A stretch of 64,000 nucleotides of DNA from Actinomyces timonensis DSM 23838. GTDB taxonomy: Bacteria > Actinomycetota > Actinomycetes > Actinomycetales > Actinomycetaceae. The stretch spans positions 421,092 through 485,091 of the forward strand of contig NZ_JH806634.1 in NCBI RefSeq assembly GCF_000295095.1, written 5' to 3'. Shown piece by piece: positions 45,677 to 55,365 of this stretch. A program made the position numbers and the translations under genes. The first letter of the stretch is position 1; the number at the start of each line of letters is the position of its first letter. The notes under the pieces were generated by a model that saw only the letters and a list, made by a program, of their open reading frames with translations, did no database searches and had not been told where the DNA came from.

Positions 45677-48253
45677 CTACGCGCCCTGGGCCGCGTGGGC
45701 GCGGGCCACCCGTCGCGCGTCGTCGAGGTTCTCCGCCACGATCCGGCGCAGGGCCGCGGGGGCATCGCCATGGGCATCCAGCCAGGCCTGGAGCGCCCCG
45801 ATCGGGTCGGCGCCCGGCAGGCCGACGGTCGCGCAGGACCACAGGCCCTCCAGGAGGGCCTCGGCCATGTGGAAGGTCCGAGACGACCAGACGCCCTCGA
45901 CGGCGGCCGCGTACTCCTCGATGAAGGGCACCATGAGCTCGGGCGCGCGCTCGACGCGCCCGAAGCCGGCCAGCGCCTGGCGCTGCGTCTCATTGGGCAT
46001 CGAGGAGTCCTCCACGAGCGCCCGCCAGGCGCGCTCCTTCGCCTCGGCGGTGGGGATCGAGGCCCGGGCCCCCGCCGCGCGCTCGCGGCCCGTGGTCGTG
46101 CGGTCGCGCGCCTCCTCGGCGGCGATCTCCGCCTCGCCCGCCCGGCCTGAGGCCACGAGCCCCGTGAGGAGCTCCCAGCGCATATCCGCGTCCACCGCCA
46201 GGCCCGGCAGGGGCGCGCTGCCATCGAGCCATCCGGCGACGGCGTCGATCTGCTCCTCGCTGACCGCGTGGGCCGCGACGGCGCGCACCAGCTGGAGCTG
46301 GCGGTCGCTGCCCGGCTCAGCGCAGCGGGCCAGCGCCAGCAGCGCCTCGACCGTCCCCGGGGCGGCCGTCCGGCGCGCCGCGGGGGGCAGGTAGAGGGCG
46401 AGGCAGGTGCCGATCCGGGCGAGGAGCCCCTGGACCACGCTCGAGTGGGACTCGACCGTCAGCGCCTCCAGGGCGGCGGCGAGGTAGTGGGAGGCCGCCA
46501 GCTCGCCGTCGCGCACCATGTCCCAGGCCGAGGCCAGGACGAGCGAGCGCGCCAGGGAGTCGCTGAAATCGCTGATCCCGTCCAGGCCGGCGGCGAGCGA
46601 GGCGCTATCGAGGCGGTGCTTGGCGTAGGTGAGGTCGTCGTCGTTGACCAGGAGCACCTCGGGGCGCGCCAGGCCGACCAGGCCCGGCACCTCTGTCCGC
46701 TCGCCGTCGACGTCCAGCTCCACGCGCTCCACGCGCACCAGGGCACCGGCGTCGTCGTGGCTGTAGGCGCCGATGGCGAGGCGGTGCGGGCGGAGCGTGG
46801 CCGGGGAGCCGGCGGGGATCTCCTGGATGACGGCGGCCGACGCGATGCGCCCGCCGTCATCGGTGGTGGTCTCCAGGCGCAGCGTGGTCACGCCGGCCTC
46901 CTGGAGCCACACCCGCGTCCAGGCGCCCAGGTCCCGCCCGGAGACCGCCTCGAGCTCGCGAAGCAGGTCCGCCAGGGTGGCGTTGCCGAAGGCGTGCGCC
47001 TCCAGGTAGCGGGCGATCCCGGCGAAGAAGCGCTCGCGGCCCACATAGGCGACGAGGGCCGTGAGCACCGAGGCGCCCTTGGCGTAGGTGATGCCGTCGA
47101 AGTTGACCTCGACGTCGTGCAGGTCCCTGATCTCGGCGGCGATCGGGTGGGTGGAGGAGAGCTGGTCCTGGTTGTAGGCCCAGCCCTTCTCGATCGTCTG
47201 GAAGGTGGTCCACGCGTCCGTGAAGCGCGTGGTCTCAGCCGTGGCCAGGGTGGAGGTGTACTCGGCGAAGGACTCGTTGAGCCACAGGTCGTTCCACCAC
47301 TCCATGGTCACCAGGTCCCCGAACCACATGTGGGCCAGCTCGTGGAGGATCGTCACCGCGCGCCGCTCCACGCGCGCCGCCACCGGGCGGGAGCGGAAGA
47401 CGTAGTCGTCGCGGTGGGTGACGATCCCCGCGTTCTCCATGGCGCCCGCGTTGAACTCGGGGACGAAGACCTGGTCGTACTTGGGGAAGGCGTAGGGCGT
47501 GCCGAACAGCTCCTCGTAGAAGGCGAAGCCGCCCTTCGTCATCGCCAGGATCTCATCGGCGTCGAGGTGCTCGGCCAGCGAGGCGCGGCAGTACACGCCC
47601 AGCGGCACCACGCGGCCGTCGTCGGCGCGGTACTCATCGGTCGCCCCCACGTACGGCCCGGCGACGATCGCCGTGATGTAGGAGCTCATGCGCTCGCTCG
47701 GCGCGAAGGCGAAGACCCGCGCGCCGCCCTCCGTGGGCGAGGGCTCGGGGGTGGGGGAGTTGGAGAAGACGGTCCAGCCGTCGGGCACGGTCACCGTGAA
47801 GGTGAAGGAGGCCTTGAGATCGGGCTGCTCGAAGACGGCGAAGACCCGCCGGGAGTCGGGCACCTCGAACTGCGTGTAGAGGTAGGTCTGGTCATCGGCC
47901 GGATCGGTGAAGCGGTGCAGGCCCTCCCCGGTGCGCATATAGGCGCAGTCGGCGGCGACGACGAGCTCATTGGACTCCGCCAGCCCCTCCAGGGCGATCC
48001 GGGAGTCCGCGACCACCTCCGCCGGGTCGAGGCTCGCCCCGTTGAGGCGCACCTCGCGCACAGTCGGGGCGATGAGGTCGATGAAGGTCGAGGCGCCGGG
48101 CGTGGCGGAGAACCGGGCGGTGGTCACCGACCGGAAGGTGGGCTGCTCGGGGTCCGCCGCGCCGGACAGGTCCAGGACGACGTCGTAGCTCTCGGTGGTC
48201 ACGAGCGAGGCGCGCTCGCGGGCCTCGTCACGGGTCAGGTTGATTCCGGGCAT
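45677..48253 (-). CDS. pepN: aminopeptidase N (M1 family)
   Basis: The 858-residue enzyme has the M1 exopeptidase motif FNAGAMENAGIVTHRDDYVF near residue 260, HELAHMWFGDLVTMEWWNDL with the zinc-binding HExxH near 305, and the downstream Glu in LNESFAEY. The opening PGINLTRDEARERASLV is the actinobacterial PepN start, with AGGAG before ATG 48253. The C-terminal ERAP1-like helical domain is complete. It removes N-terminal residues from peptides in the cytosol. Confidence 0.95.
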   Translation of the reverse strand: MPGINLTRDEARERASLVTTESYDVVLDLSGAADPEQPTFRSVTTARFSATPGASTFIDLIAPTVREVRLNGASLDPAEVVADSRIALEGLAESNELVVAADCAYMRTGEGLHRFTDPADDQTYLYTQFEVPDSRRVFAVFEQPDLKASFTFTVTVPDGWTVFSNSPTPEPSPTEGGARVFAFAPSERMSSYITAIVAGPYVGATDEYRADDGRVVPLGVYCRASLAEHLDADEILAMTKGGFAFYEELFGTPYAFPKYDQVFVPEFNAGAMENAGIVTHRDDYVFRSRPVAARVERRAVTILHELAHMWFGDLVTMEWWNDLWLNESFAEYTSTLATAETTRFTDAWTTFQTIEKGWAYNQDQLSSTHPIAAEIRDLHDVEVNFDGITYAKGASVLTALVAYVGRERFFAGIARYLEAHAFGNATLADLLRELEAVSGRDLGAWTRVWLQEAGVTTLRLETTTDDGGRIASAAVIQEIPAGSPATLRPHRLAIGAYSHDDAGALVRVERVELDVDGERTEVPGLVGLARPEVLLVNDDDLTYAKHRLDSASLAAGLDGISDFSDSLARSLVLASAWDMVRDGELAASHYLAAALEALTVESHSSVVQGLLARIGTCLALYLPPAARRTAAPGTVEALLALARCAEPGSDRQLQLVRAVAAHAVSEEQIDAVAGWLDGSAPLPGLAVDADMRWELLTGLVASGRAGEAEIAAEEARDRTTTGRERAAGARASIPTAEAKERAWRALVEDSSMPNETQRQALAGFGRVERAPELMVPFIEEYAAAVEGVWSSRTFHMAEALLEGLWSCATVGLPGADPIGALQAWLDAHGDAPAALRRIVAENLDDARRVARAHAAQGA

Positions 48254-48433
48254 CTGCGCTCCTGTCATCATGGGCGGGGCTCGCGCGCCCCGCGGGACAC
48301 GGCCCGATCCTCTCACCGCCGCGCCGGGCGCGGACCGAGGTGCGCGGGTCGTGAACAGCGCGGGGCGCGCCGGAGAGGAGCGGCTGGGGCGGGGCAGGCG
48401 CGGCAGGCGCGGCGCTGGCGGCCGGGGAGGGCA

Positions 48434-49528
48434 TCAGCGGGCGCAGGTGCCGGGGGCGTAGCCCCGGTGAGAGAGCGCGGAGTAGGTCTCCTGCGTGGGC
48501 AGCGCGATGAAGCTGTCCCCCTGGGTGGGAGCCGGGACGGTCATGACATCGAGGCCGGAGGCGCCCTGGGAATCCTGGGAGTCCTCGCCGTCGCCGGCCA
48601 GGCCCCAGCCGAGACGGGAGAGGTCGACCAGCCCAGTGCCCTCGTCGGTGGTGAGGCGCCCGGCCACGGTGTGGGCCAGCGAGTGCGCGCCCCACGGCGT
48701 GCTCGCCCGCTCGGCCAGAGCTTTCATGAGGGCGCTCATGACGAGGCCGGTGGACTCGCTGCGCCGCTGCGCCCCCTCGGCCTCGCCCAGCGCGGTCCAC
48801 TGGCCGTCGCGCAGGATCTGGGGGTGGCGGGAGCGCACGAGCGCCAGCGCGTCGATCCCGCTGAGGGTGCGGGTGCCCGCGGTGGGGATGTCGAGCCCGG
48901 AGAGCTCATCGCGGATGGGCTCGGGGATGTCGAGCGTGAGCCCGCCGACGGCGTCGACGATGCTCGCGAAGCCGGCCATGTCGATGGTGACCAGGTGCGT
49001 GGTGGTCACGCCCAGGGAGGAGCACAGCAGGTCGACGGTGCTCTGCGGGCCCTTGAGGTAGGAGGTGGCCAGGCGCTCGCGCTGGAGCCCGCCGGTGGAC
49101 AGTGTGAGATCGCGGGGCAGAACGGTGGCGCGCGGGGCCCCGGGCCCCGGCTGGAGGAGGACGACGACGTCGGCGCGCTCGCCGGCCCGGTCCTCGGAGG
49201 CGTCCCCGTAGCGGTCCGGCCCGCCGGGCACGCTCAGCCGGGAATCGGTGCCGATGATGAGCCAGGTCTCGCCGTCATAGGGGACGGTGGTGTCGCCCTC
49301 GGCCAGGGCGCTGGCGTGATGGGGCATCGCCACGGGCACATGCCGGATGCGGTGCGCGAGAACGCCCAGGTCCCCGAGCGCCAGGGCGAGGATGAGCACG
49401 AGGGACGCGATCACGGCGGTCAGGATCCGGTGCCCGCGCGCGAAACGGCCCGCCCGGGTCCCCAGCGCGATGAGCGCGCTTCGGGCCCGGGCGGGCGCGT
49501 GGTCAGGGGCCGGAGGTGAGTGAGTCAC
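48434..49528 (-). CDS. LytR-CpsA-Psr (LCP) family protein
   Basis: The 364-residue protein has a cytoplasmic N-terminus, one membrane helix (about 36-58) and an LCP domain: LIIGTDSRLSVPG, RADVVVLLQ, LPRDLTL, KGPQSTVDLLCSSLGV, GFASIVDAVGGLTLDIPEPI, GIDALALVRSRHPQI. The conserved Asp and Arg of the pyrophosphate-lipid site are present. LCP enzymes attach teichoic acids or polysaccharides to peptidoglycan on the outer face of the membrane. A late Cys near the C-terminus (GTCAR) is unusual. Confidence 0.88.
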   Translation of the reverse strand: MTHSPPAPDHAPARARSALIALGTRAGRFARGHRILTAVIASLVLILALALGDLGVLAHRIRHVPVAMPHHASALAEGDTTVPYDGETWLIIGTDSRLSVPGGPDRYGDASEDRAGERADVVVLLQPGPGAPRATVLPRDLTLSTGGLQRERLATSYLKGPQSTVDLLCSSLGVTTTHLVTIDMAGFASIVDAVGGLTLDIPEPIRDELSGLDIPTAGTRTLSGIDALALVRSRHPQILRDGQWTALGEAEGAQRRSESTGLVMSALMKALAERASTPWGAHSLAHTVAGRLTTDEGTGLVDLSRLGWGLAGDGEDSQDSQGASGLDVMTVPAPTQGDSFIALPTQETYSALSHRGYAPGTCAR

Positions 49529-49548
49529 TCGACTGGCCCGGTGGGGCG

Positions 49549-50505
49549 TCAGGCGCGACGGCGACGGGCCGCCAGGAGCAGGCCGCCGGCGGTGGCGAGG
49601 CTGCCGCCGATGATGATGAAGGTCATGGCGTCGGCACCGGTGTTGGCCAGGCCCTCCTTGGCGGGCGCGGCGGCAGCGGCGTTGCCGGCCGGAGCGGCGG
49701 CCGGCTCGGCAGCAGCCGGGTCGGCCGGGGCGGGAGCGTCAGTGGCGTCAGTGAGGTCGCTGCCGCCCTTGCCCTCGTAGGAGAACACGCCGCCGGAGAC
49801 CTTCACCTTGGACTCGAGCGTGCCGCCCTCGCCGTAGCGGGAGCCCTCGACGACGGCGTCGTAGGAGCCGTCGGCGATGCCGGAGGGAGCGGCGAAGGTG
49901 GCGGTGACGTTGCCGTTGGCGTCAGCGGTCATGGTGGCCAGGGTGGCCACGACGGTGCCGTTGCCGTCCTTGAGGGTCAGCGTGACGGTCTCACCGGGGG
50001 TGAAGCCGGAGCCGGTGAACTCGAAGGTCTGGTTGCCAGCGCCGTCGTCGGACAGCTTCAGCGTGCCCTCGGCCTGGGTGGCGTCGAGGATGAGGCGCTG
50101 GGTGATGGTCGTGCCCTCGCCCTTGCCGTACTGGACGCACTGGGCCGCGAGGCCCCAGGGCTCGGTGGTCGGGTCAACGCCGACCTCCTTGACGGCGGCA
50201 GCCAGGTCGATGGTGCCGGACCAGTCGGAGGAGCCGGGGGCGACCTTGATGGTGGTGGGCGTCGCGGCCTTGACGTTGTCGGCCGAGTCGCCCTGGGCGA
50301 GGGTCACCAGCACGGTGGCGGGGTTGTCAGCGGTGCTCTCGCAGCCGGTGCCGCTCACGGGGAAGGCGGTGTTGGCGGGGTCGGCGATGCTCGCGACGTC
50401 GCCGCCGAAAGCGAAGCCGGACTCGTCAGCGGTCGCGGTGGTGGTGACGGCGCCAGCGGCGAGCATGGCCGCGGCGGTGATGGCAAAGGGGCGTCCGAGA
50501 CGCAT
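49549..50505 (-). CDS. LPXTG-like surface protein with Ig-like domain
   Basis: The 318-residue product has a signal peptide (about 8-25, ending TATA-DE), a region rich in Thr and Asp, and an Ig-like segment with FEFTGSGFTPGETVTLTLKDGNG and ITADANGNVTATFAAP-type strands. An Ala/Pro/Glu-rich wall spanner follows, then a sortase signal ANTG (LANTGADAMTF), a hydrophobic helix and RRRRA. GTGFTPGE-type repeats are common in Actinomyces surface proteins. It lies 20 bases upstream of the LCP gene, so the two may be coexpressed. The 269-base stretch upstream (50506-50774) shows only a weak 7-bp inverted repeat. Confidence 0.78.
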   Translation of the reverse strand: MRLGRPFAITAAAMLAAGAVTTTATADESGFAFGGDVASIADPANTAFPVSGTGCESTADNPATVLVTLAQGDSADNVKAATPTTIKVAPGSSDWSGTIDLAAAVKEVGVDPTTEPWGLAAQCVQYGKGEGTTITQRLILDATQAEGTLKLSDDGAGNQTFEFTGSGFTPGETVTLTLKDGNGTVVATLATMTADANGNVTATFAAPSGIADGSYDAVVEGSRYGEGGTLESKVKVSGGVFSYEGKGGSDLTDATDAPAPADPAAAEPAAAPAGNAAAAAPAKEGLANTGADAMTFIIIGGSLATAGGLLLAARRRRA

Positions 50506-50774
50506 CGGTCCTCCTTGAGGTCGGGGCGCACCATGGGGTGCCTGGGGACGGTCACGATCCTGCACCGATCTGGTTGCAGTTGCAAGGGCGCATTGCCCAT
50601 GTGACGAGCCTGTCTTCGACCTCAGGAGGCTCGCGAGTCACAGCCATCCCATCCGTCTCGGTTGGCGCCTCGCTCGGAGGGGCGTGGGGCCGGTTGTGCC
50701 CCCCGGCGCGGAATCCCGCTCACTGCCAGCGCTCGGCCCACTCCCAGGAAGCGTGGAGCCCTGTGGGATGGCCG

Positions 50775-50806
50775 AGGGGCGGCGGGGAGTCCTCCCCGCC
50801 GCCCCT
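50775..50806 (-). terminator. 14-bp GC-rich hairpin after pepO
   Basis: Bases 50775-50788 and 50793-50806 are exact complements around gtcc, 18 bases beyond the end of the peptidase gene. Confidence 0.75.
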
Positions 50807-50823
50807 CCCACCGCGCCCAGGTC

Positions 50824-52935
50824 TTACCAAATGGACACGCGCTGCTCCGGGTCGAGCCACATCCCGTCACCGGGCTGGACATCGAAGGCCTCGTAGAACG
50901 CCCCGACATTGCTGGCGATCCCGTTGCACCGGAACTCGGCCGGCGAGTGCGGGTCGATCGTCAGCAGCAGCTCGGCGTAGTCATCGCGGTTCTTCGTCCG
51001 CCAGATACGCGCCCAGGAGTAGAAGAAGCGCTGCAGGGCCGTCAGCCCATCGATGACCGGCGCGGCGTCGAAGCCCTCGATGCCCTCGCGCGCCAGTGCC
51101 AGGCGGTAGGCCTTGAGCGCGATGCCCACGCCCCCGAGGTCGCCGATGTTCTCCCCGATCGTCAGCGCGCCGTTGACGTGCGGGACGTCGTCGGAGGGAG
51201 TGCCGGCCTCCTCGTGCTTGGCGGCGACGGCGGCCGGGGTGAGCGCGTCGTACTGGGAGATGAGCGCGGAGGTGCGCGCGGTGAAAGCCTCCCGGTCCTC
51301 GGGCGTCCACCAGTCGGAGACCTTCCCGGTGCCGTCGAAGGTCGAGCCCTGGTCGTCGAAGCCGTGGCCGATCTCGTGGCCGATGACGGCCCCGATGCCC
51401 GCGTAGTTGACGGCGTCGTCGGCCTGCGGGTCGAAGAACGGGGGCTGGAGGATCGCGGCGGGGAAGACGATCTCGTTCATCGCCGGGTTGTAGTAGGCGT
51501 TGACCGTCTGCGGCGTCATATGCCACTCGGCGCGGTCGATCGGCTCGCCGAGCTTGCGCAGGGCTCGGGCGTTCTCGTAGTCCTCCACCGAGCGGATGGA
51601 GGCCAGCAGGTCCCCGGGGGTGATGACGACGGCGGAGTAGTCGCGCCACGTCTCCGGGTAGCCGATCTTGGGGGTGAACTGGTCGAGCTTGGCCAGGGCG
51701 CGCTCGCGGGTGGCCGGGCTCATCCAGTCCAGGGTGGAGATCGAGGCGCGGTAGGCCTCGATGAGGTCGGCCACGAGCCGCTCCATGGCGGCCTTGTGCT
51801 CGGGCGGGAAGTGCTCGGCCACATAGATCTCGCCCAGGGCCTCCCCGAGGTTCGACTCGACGAGCCCCACGCCGCGCTTCCAGCGCGGCCGCAGCTCGTC
51901 AGTGCCCTGGAGGGTCTTGCCGTAGAAGTCGAAGCTGGCGGACACGAAGTCACTGGACAGCAGCGTGGCCCGGCTCTGGGCGATATGCCAGCAGGCCCAG
52001 GCCCGCAGGTCCTCCAAGGAGGCGGAGGCCCAGCAGCCGGCCATATGGGCGAGGTAGTCGGGCTGGTTGACGATCGTCTTGTCCAGGTAGCTGGTCTGCT
52101 CGACCCCCGCCGCCGCGGCGGCCGCGCGCACGCCCTCGCGCCAGGCCTCCCAGGGGAAGGCGGGGGAGGAGTCCACGATCTGCTCCCAGGTCATCGGGTT
52201 GTTCGTCTTCTCGATGTCCCGGCAGGCCACGCGGTCCCAGTGGCCCTTGGCCAGGGCAGTCTCCAGGGCCATGATCCGTTCGGCCAGCTCCTGCGCGTCA
52301 GCGCCGAGGCGCTCGGGCAGCCCCGCGAGCCCGAGCATCGTGGCCACATGCGCGACATAGGCGGTCCGCAGGGCCTCACGGCTCTCCTCGCGGTAGTACG
52401 ACTCGTCGGGCAGGCCGAGGCCGGCCTGGTCCATCCAGGTGGTGTAGCGGTCCGGGTCATTGATGTCGTTGTAGACGCCCGCGTCGATGGGCCCGGTGAA
52501 GCGCGCTCCCGCGCCGAGGGCCCTGGCGAGGGCCTCCTTGCTGCTCGCCTCCAGGACGGGGGAGAGCTCGGGGGCCAGGGGCTCGGCTCCCAGGGCCTCG
52601 ATGCGGTCCTCGTCCATGAAGGTCGAGAACAGCGCGCCGATCTTGCCCAGTGGCGTGGTCGGGTGGGCCTGGGCCGCCTCCTGGCTGGCGGCGGCGTCGC
52701 GCAGGATCGCGTGGCAGGCCTCCTCGGCGGCGTCGCGCAGCACCGTGAAGGAACCCGTTCCGGGGCGGTCGGCGGGGATCTCGGCGGCGTCGATCCAGGA
52801 GCCGTTGGCGTATCGGAAGAGGTCGTCCTGCGGGCGCAGGCCGGCGTCGACGGCGTCGAGCTCGAGGACTCCCGCCAGGACACGGCCGGCGTCGGGCGAG
52901 GCAGGGGTTGCGGCAGTGCTGTCTGTGGTGGTCAT
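50824..52935 (-). CDS. pepO: M13 family metallopeptidase (PepO/neprilysin-like)
   Basis: The 703-residue enzyme has the M13 features in order: DDLFRYANGSWID, NAYYNPAMNEIVFPAAIL (substrate-binding NAYY), VIGHEIGHGFDDQGSTFDG with HExxH near residue 520, GENIGDLGG with the third zinc ligand, and RCNGIASNVGAFYEAFDV at the end with the closing W. There is no signal peptide, so it is probably cytosolic like other bacterial PepO proteins. It hydrolyses oligopeptides. Confidence 0.94.
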   Translation of the reverse strand: MTTTDSTAATPASPDAGRVLAGVLELDAVDAGLRPQDDLFRYANGSWIDAAEIPADRPGTGSFTVLRDAAEEACHAILRDAAASQEAAQAHPTTPLGKIGALFSTFMDEDRIEALGAEPLAPELSPVLEASSKEALARALGAGARFTGPIDAGVYNDINDPDRYTTWMDQAGLGLPDESYYREESREALRTAYVAHVATMLGLAGLPERLGADAQELAERIMALETALAKGHWDRVACRDIEKTNNPMTWEQIVDSSPAFPWEAWREGVRAAAAAAGVEQTSYLDKTIVNQPDYLAHMAGCWASASLEDLRAWACWHIAQSRATLLSSDFVSASFDFYGKTLQGTDELRPRWKRGVGLVESNLGEALGEIYVAEHFPPEHKAAMERLVADLIEAYRASISTLDWMSPATRERALAKLDQFTPKIGYPETWRDYSAVVITPGDLLASIRSVEDYENARALRKLGEPIDRAEWHMTPQTVNAYYNPAMNEIVFPAAILQPPFFDPQADDAVNYAGIGAVIGHEIGHGFDDQGSTFDGTGKVSDWWTPEDREAFTARTSALISQYDALTPAAVAAKHEEAGTPSDDVPHVNGALTIGENIGDLGGVGIALKAYRLALAREGIEGFDAAPVIDGLTALQRFFYSWARIWRTKNRDDYAELLLTIDPHSPAEFRCNGIASNVGAFYEAFDVQPGDGMWLDPEQRVSIW

Positions 52936-53027
52936 GCGCCCAACCTAACCCTGCGCCCGCCGAGGCCCGCACATCTGCGCGCCCGGGCGGGTGGGCGCCG
53001 GGCCCCGCCCTGGGGCAGAATCGGCCT

Positions 53028-53504
53028 ATGCGCATCCATGTCGCCACGGACCATGCCGCCTACGAGCTCAAAGACGCCCTCGTCGCACACCTGAAGGACG
53101 CTGGCCACGAGGTGGTCGACCACGGCGCCTACTCCTACGACCCCGACGACGACTACCCCGCCTTCTGCCTGGCGGCGGCCCAGGCCGTCGCCGACGAGCC
53201 CGGCAGCCTCGGCGTCGTGCTGGGCGGCAGCGGGAACGGCGAGCAGATGGCCGCCAACCTCGTCGACGGCGTGCGCTGCGCCCTGGCCTGGAACCTGGAG
53301 ACCGCGCGCCTGACCCGCGCCCACAACGACGCGAACATGGTGAGCGTGGGCGGGCGCATGCACCCGATCGACGAGGCCCTGGCGATCATCGACGCCTTCA
53401 TCGCCGAGCCCTTCAGCGGCGCGGAGCGCCACCAGCGCCGCATCGATCAGCTGAGCGCCTACGAGGCGGCGCGCTGCGAGCAGGCGCCCCTCGGGCGCGC
53501 CTGA
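53028..53504 (+). CDS. rpiB: ribose-5-phosphate isomerase B
   Basis: The 158-residue enzyme has the LacAB/RpiB fold: MRIHVATDHAAYELKDAL, HEVVDHGAYSYDPDDDYP, LGGSGNGEQMAANLVDGVRCALAWN and NDANMVSVGGRM. The usual catalytic Cys (GTGxG) position is replaced by GGSGNGE with Ser/Glu, as in mycobacterial-type RpiB. It interconverts ribose-5- and ribulose-5-phosphate. The downstream glycosylase gene begins 2 bases after its stop. Confidence 0.92.
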   Translation: MRIHVATDHAAYELKDALVAHLKDAGHEVVDHGAYSYDPDDDYPAFCLAAAQAVADEPGSLGVVLGGSGNGEQMAANLVDGVRCALAWNLETARLTRAHNDANMVSVGGRMHPIDEALAIIDAFIAEPFSGAERHQRRIDQLSAYEAARCEQAPLGRA

Positions 53505-53506
53505 CC

Positions 53507-54562
53507 GTGCCCGAGGGACATACCGTCCACCGGCTCGCCGCCGCCCTCGACGAGCTCTTCGGCGGGCAGCGCCTGCGCGCGGCCTCCCCGCAGGGGCGCT
53601 TCGAGCGCGGCGCGGCGCTGCTCGACGGCAGGGTGCTCCTGGGCGCCCATGCCCACGGCAAGCACCTCTTCCTCCCCTTCGGCGAGGACGGCTCGATACG
53701 GGCCGCGCTCCCAGCGGGCGCCGCGAGCCTGGCGGGCGGGGCGCTGGAGGCTGATCCCTCCATCCACTGGCTGCGCATCCACCTGGGGCTGTACGGCTCG
53801 TGGACCTTCGACGGCGACTCGGCCTTCACCGCGCCGCACTCCATCGGCGCCCCGCGCCGCAAGGTGGGGGAGCGCGGCGAGCACGCGCTGCGCGGCGGCG
53901 GGGGCTCGGCCCTGGCTGGGCTCAAGGGAGGCGACGCGGGTCCCGGCGATTCTGGTGATGCGGCGGGGGGTGCTGGCGCGCCCGCTCCGGGGGAGTGGGA
54001 GCCGCCGGAGCCCCGGGGCGCCGTCAGGCTGCGCCTGGAGGGCGAGCACGGGGTGGCCGACCTTACGGGCCCGGCCGCCTGCGAGGTGCTCGACGCCGAG
54101 GGCGTGGCGGCGGTGCGCCGTCGTCTTGGCCCCGACCCGCTGCGCGCCGACGGGGACAAGGCGGTGTTCGTGGCCTCGGCCAAGGCGCGCCGCAAGGCGA
54201 TCGGCGAGCTCCTCATGGACCAGTCGGTCCTGGCCGGGGTGGGCAATATCTACCGCGCGGAGACCCTGTTCCGCTGCGGCATCAGCCCCTTCCGGGCGGG
54301 GGCGCGGGTGAGCGAGGCGCGGCTGGGCTCTGTGTGGGACGATCTCGTCCCCCTCATGGAGTACGGCGTGGCCACCGGCTTCATCACCACCGTCGATGCT
54401 GACGACGTCCCGGTCCCGCTGCCCGAGGATGATCCTGAGGCGGGGCGCTGGTACGTCTACCACCGCACGGGCCGCCCCTGTCTGCGCTGCGGGACGCCGA
54501 TCGCGGAACGGGAGGTCGCCGGCCGGCGCCTCTTCTGGTGCCCGCGCTGCCAGCGCGCCTGA
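53507..54562 (+). CDS. nei: Fpg/Nei-type DNA glycosylase (endonuclease VIII-like)
   Basis: The 351-residue protein starts with GTG then PEGHTVHRLAAAL, giving the catalytic Pro2-Glu3 of Nei. HAHGKHLFLPF carries the conserved Lys. The helix-two-turn-helix segment FVASAKARRKAIGELLMDQSVLAGVGNIYRAETLF is intact, and the zinc finger CLRCGTPIAEREV...CPRCQ closes it. It excises oxidised bases. It is about 80 residues longer than typical, owing to a Gly/Ala/Pro-rich insertion at about 120-170 in place of the usual loop. Confidence 0.9.
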   Translation: MPEGHTVHRLAAALDELFGGQRLRAASPQGRFERGAALLDGRVLLGAHAHGKHLFLPFGEDGSIRAALPAGAASLAGGALEADPSIHWLRIHLGLYGSWTFDGDSAFTAPHSIGAPRRKVGERGEHALRGGGGSALAGLKGGDAGPGDSGDAAGGAGAPAPGEWEPPEPRGAVRLRLEGEHGVADLTGPAACEVLDAEGVAAVRRRLGPDPLRADGDKAVFVASAKARRKAIGELLMDQSVLAGVGNIYRAETLFRCGISPFRAGARVSEARLGSVWDDLVPLMEYGVATGFITTVDADDVPVPLPEDDPEAGRWYVYHRTGRPCLRCGTPIAEREVAGRRLFWCPRCQRA

Positions 54563-54617
54563 GCGAATCGATCAAGGCCAGCAGGCGCGCTGGCGCCGCT
54601 TGCGGGGCGGGCCGCGA

Positions 54618-55193
54618 TCAGATGTAGATGGTCGGGTCGATCATGAGCTCGGGATCGACCTTGGGGTCGCGCACGCGGCTGGGCACGCCGACGGCGACAT
54701 GCCCCTGCGGGACGTTCTTGATGAGCACGGCGTTGGCGCCGATCTTCGCTCCGTCCTCCACAGTCACCGGGCCCAGCACCTTCGCGCCGGCGCCGATCTG
54801 CACGTTGTTGCCGATCGTGGGGTGGCGCTTGCCGGGATTCATGGAGACTCCGCCGAGCGTGACCCCGTGGAACATGAGGACGTCGTCGCCGACCTCCGCG
54901 GTCTCGCCGATGACGACGCCCATGCCGTGGTCGATGAAGAAGCGCTCGCCGATCTCGGCGGCGGGGTGGATCTCGATGCCGGTGAGGCCCCGGGCCGCCT
55001 GGGACAGGGCGCGGGCGGCGAAGCGGTGCCCGCCGTTCCACAGTCGGTGCGCCGCCCGGTAGGCCCACACGGCGTGGACGCCCGGGTAGAGGAGGGCGAC
55101 CTCGGCGTTTGTGCGGGCGGCCGGGTCCCGGCGCCGCGCGGTGGCGAGGTCCTCCTTGGCCTGCGCCAGCAGGGAGCGGTGGCTGTGGGACAT
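54618..55193 (-). CDS. cysE: serine O-acetyltransferase
   Basis: The 191-residue enzyme has the short CysE form: [76 protein letters not shown] and the closing VGVPSRVRD. The His of DHGMGVV is catalytic. It makes O-acetylserine for CysK. GAGGAGAGTC precedes the ATG. It lies 172 bases downstream of cysK on the same strand, beyond a hairpin. Confidence 0.94.
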   Translation of the reverse strand: MSHSHRSLLAQAKEDLATARRRDPAARTNAEVALLYPGVHAVWAYRAAHRLWNGGHRFAARALSQAARGLTGIEIHPAAEIGERFFIDHGMGVVIGETAEVGDDVLMFHGVTLGGVSMNPGKRHPTIGNNVQIGAGAKVLGPVTVEDGAKIGANAVLIKNVPQGHVAVGVPSRVRDPKVDPELMIDPTIYI

Positions 55194-55267
55194 GACTCTC
55201 CTCGATCGGTGGGGCGCGCCGGTCGGGCGCGGATTGGCGGCGCGCTTGGCCGCCTCATGCCCCAACG

Positions 55268-55307
55268 CCGACGGCGGCGATCCTGTTCCCGGGACCACCG
55301 CCGTCGG
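55268..55307 (-). terminator. hairpin between cysK and cysE
   Basis: Ccgacggcgg (55268-55277) pairs perfectly with 55298-55307; the 20-base loop holds a further cccggg. It lies 58 bases after the cysK stop and about 75 bases before the cysE start, so it could be a partial terminator. Confidence 0.55.
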
Positions 55308-55365
55308 TGCAGGGCAGAGCGCTCAGTGCCCTCATGCTCTCAGGCGACGCGGAGCGAGGGCCGGC

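Noticed and set aside
46268-49519. 1083-codon open frame on the plus strand over pepN and the LCP gene
   Set aside because: It is antisense to pepN and the LCP gene, whose motifs are unambiguous. The translation is low-complexity and matches no family.
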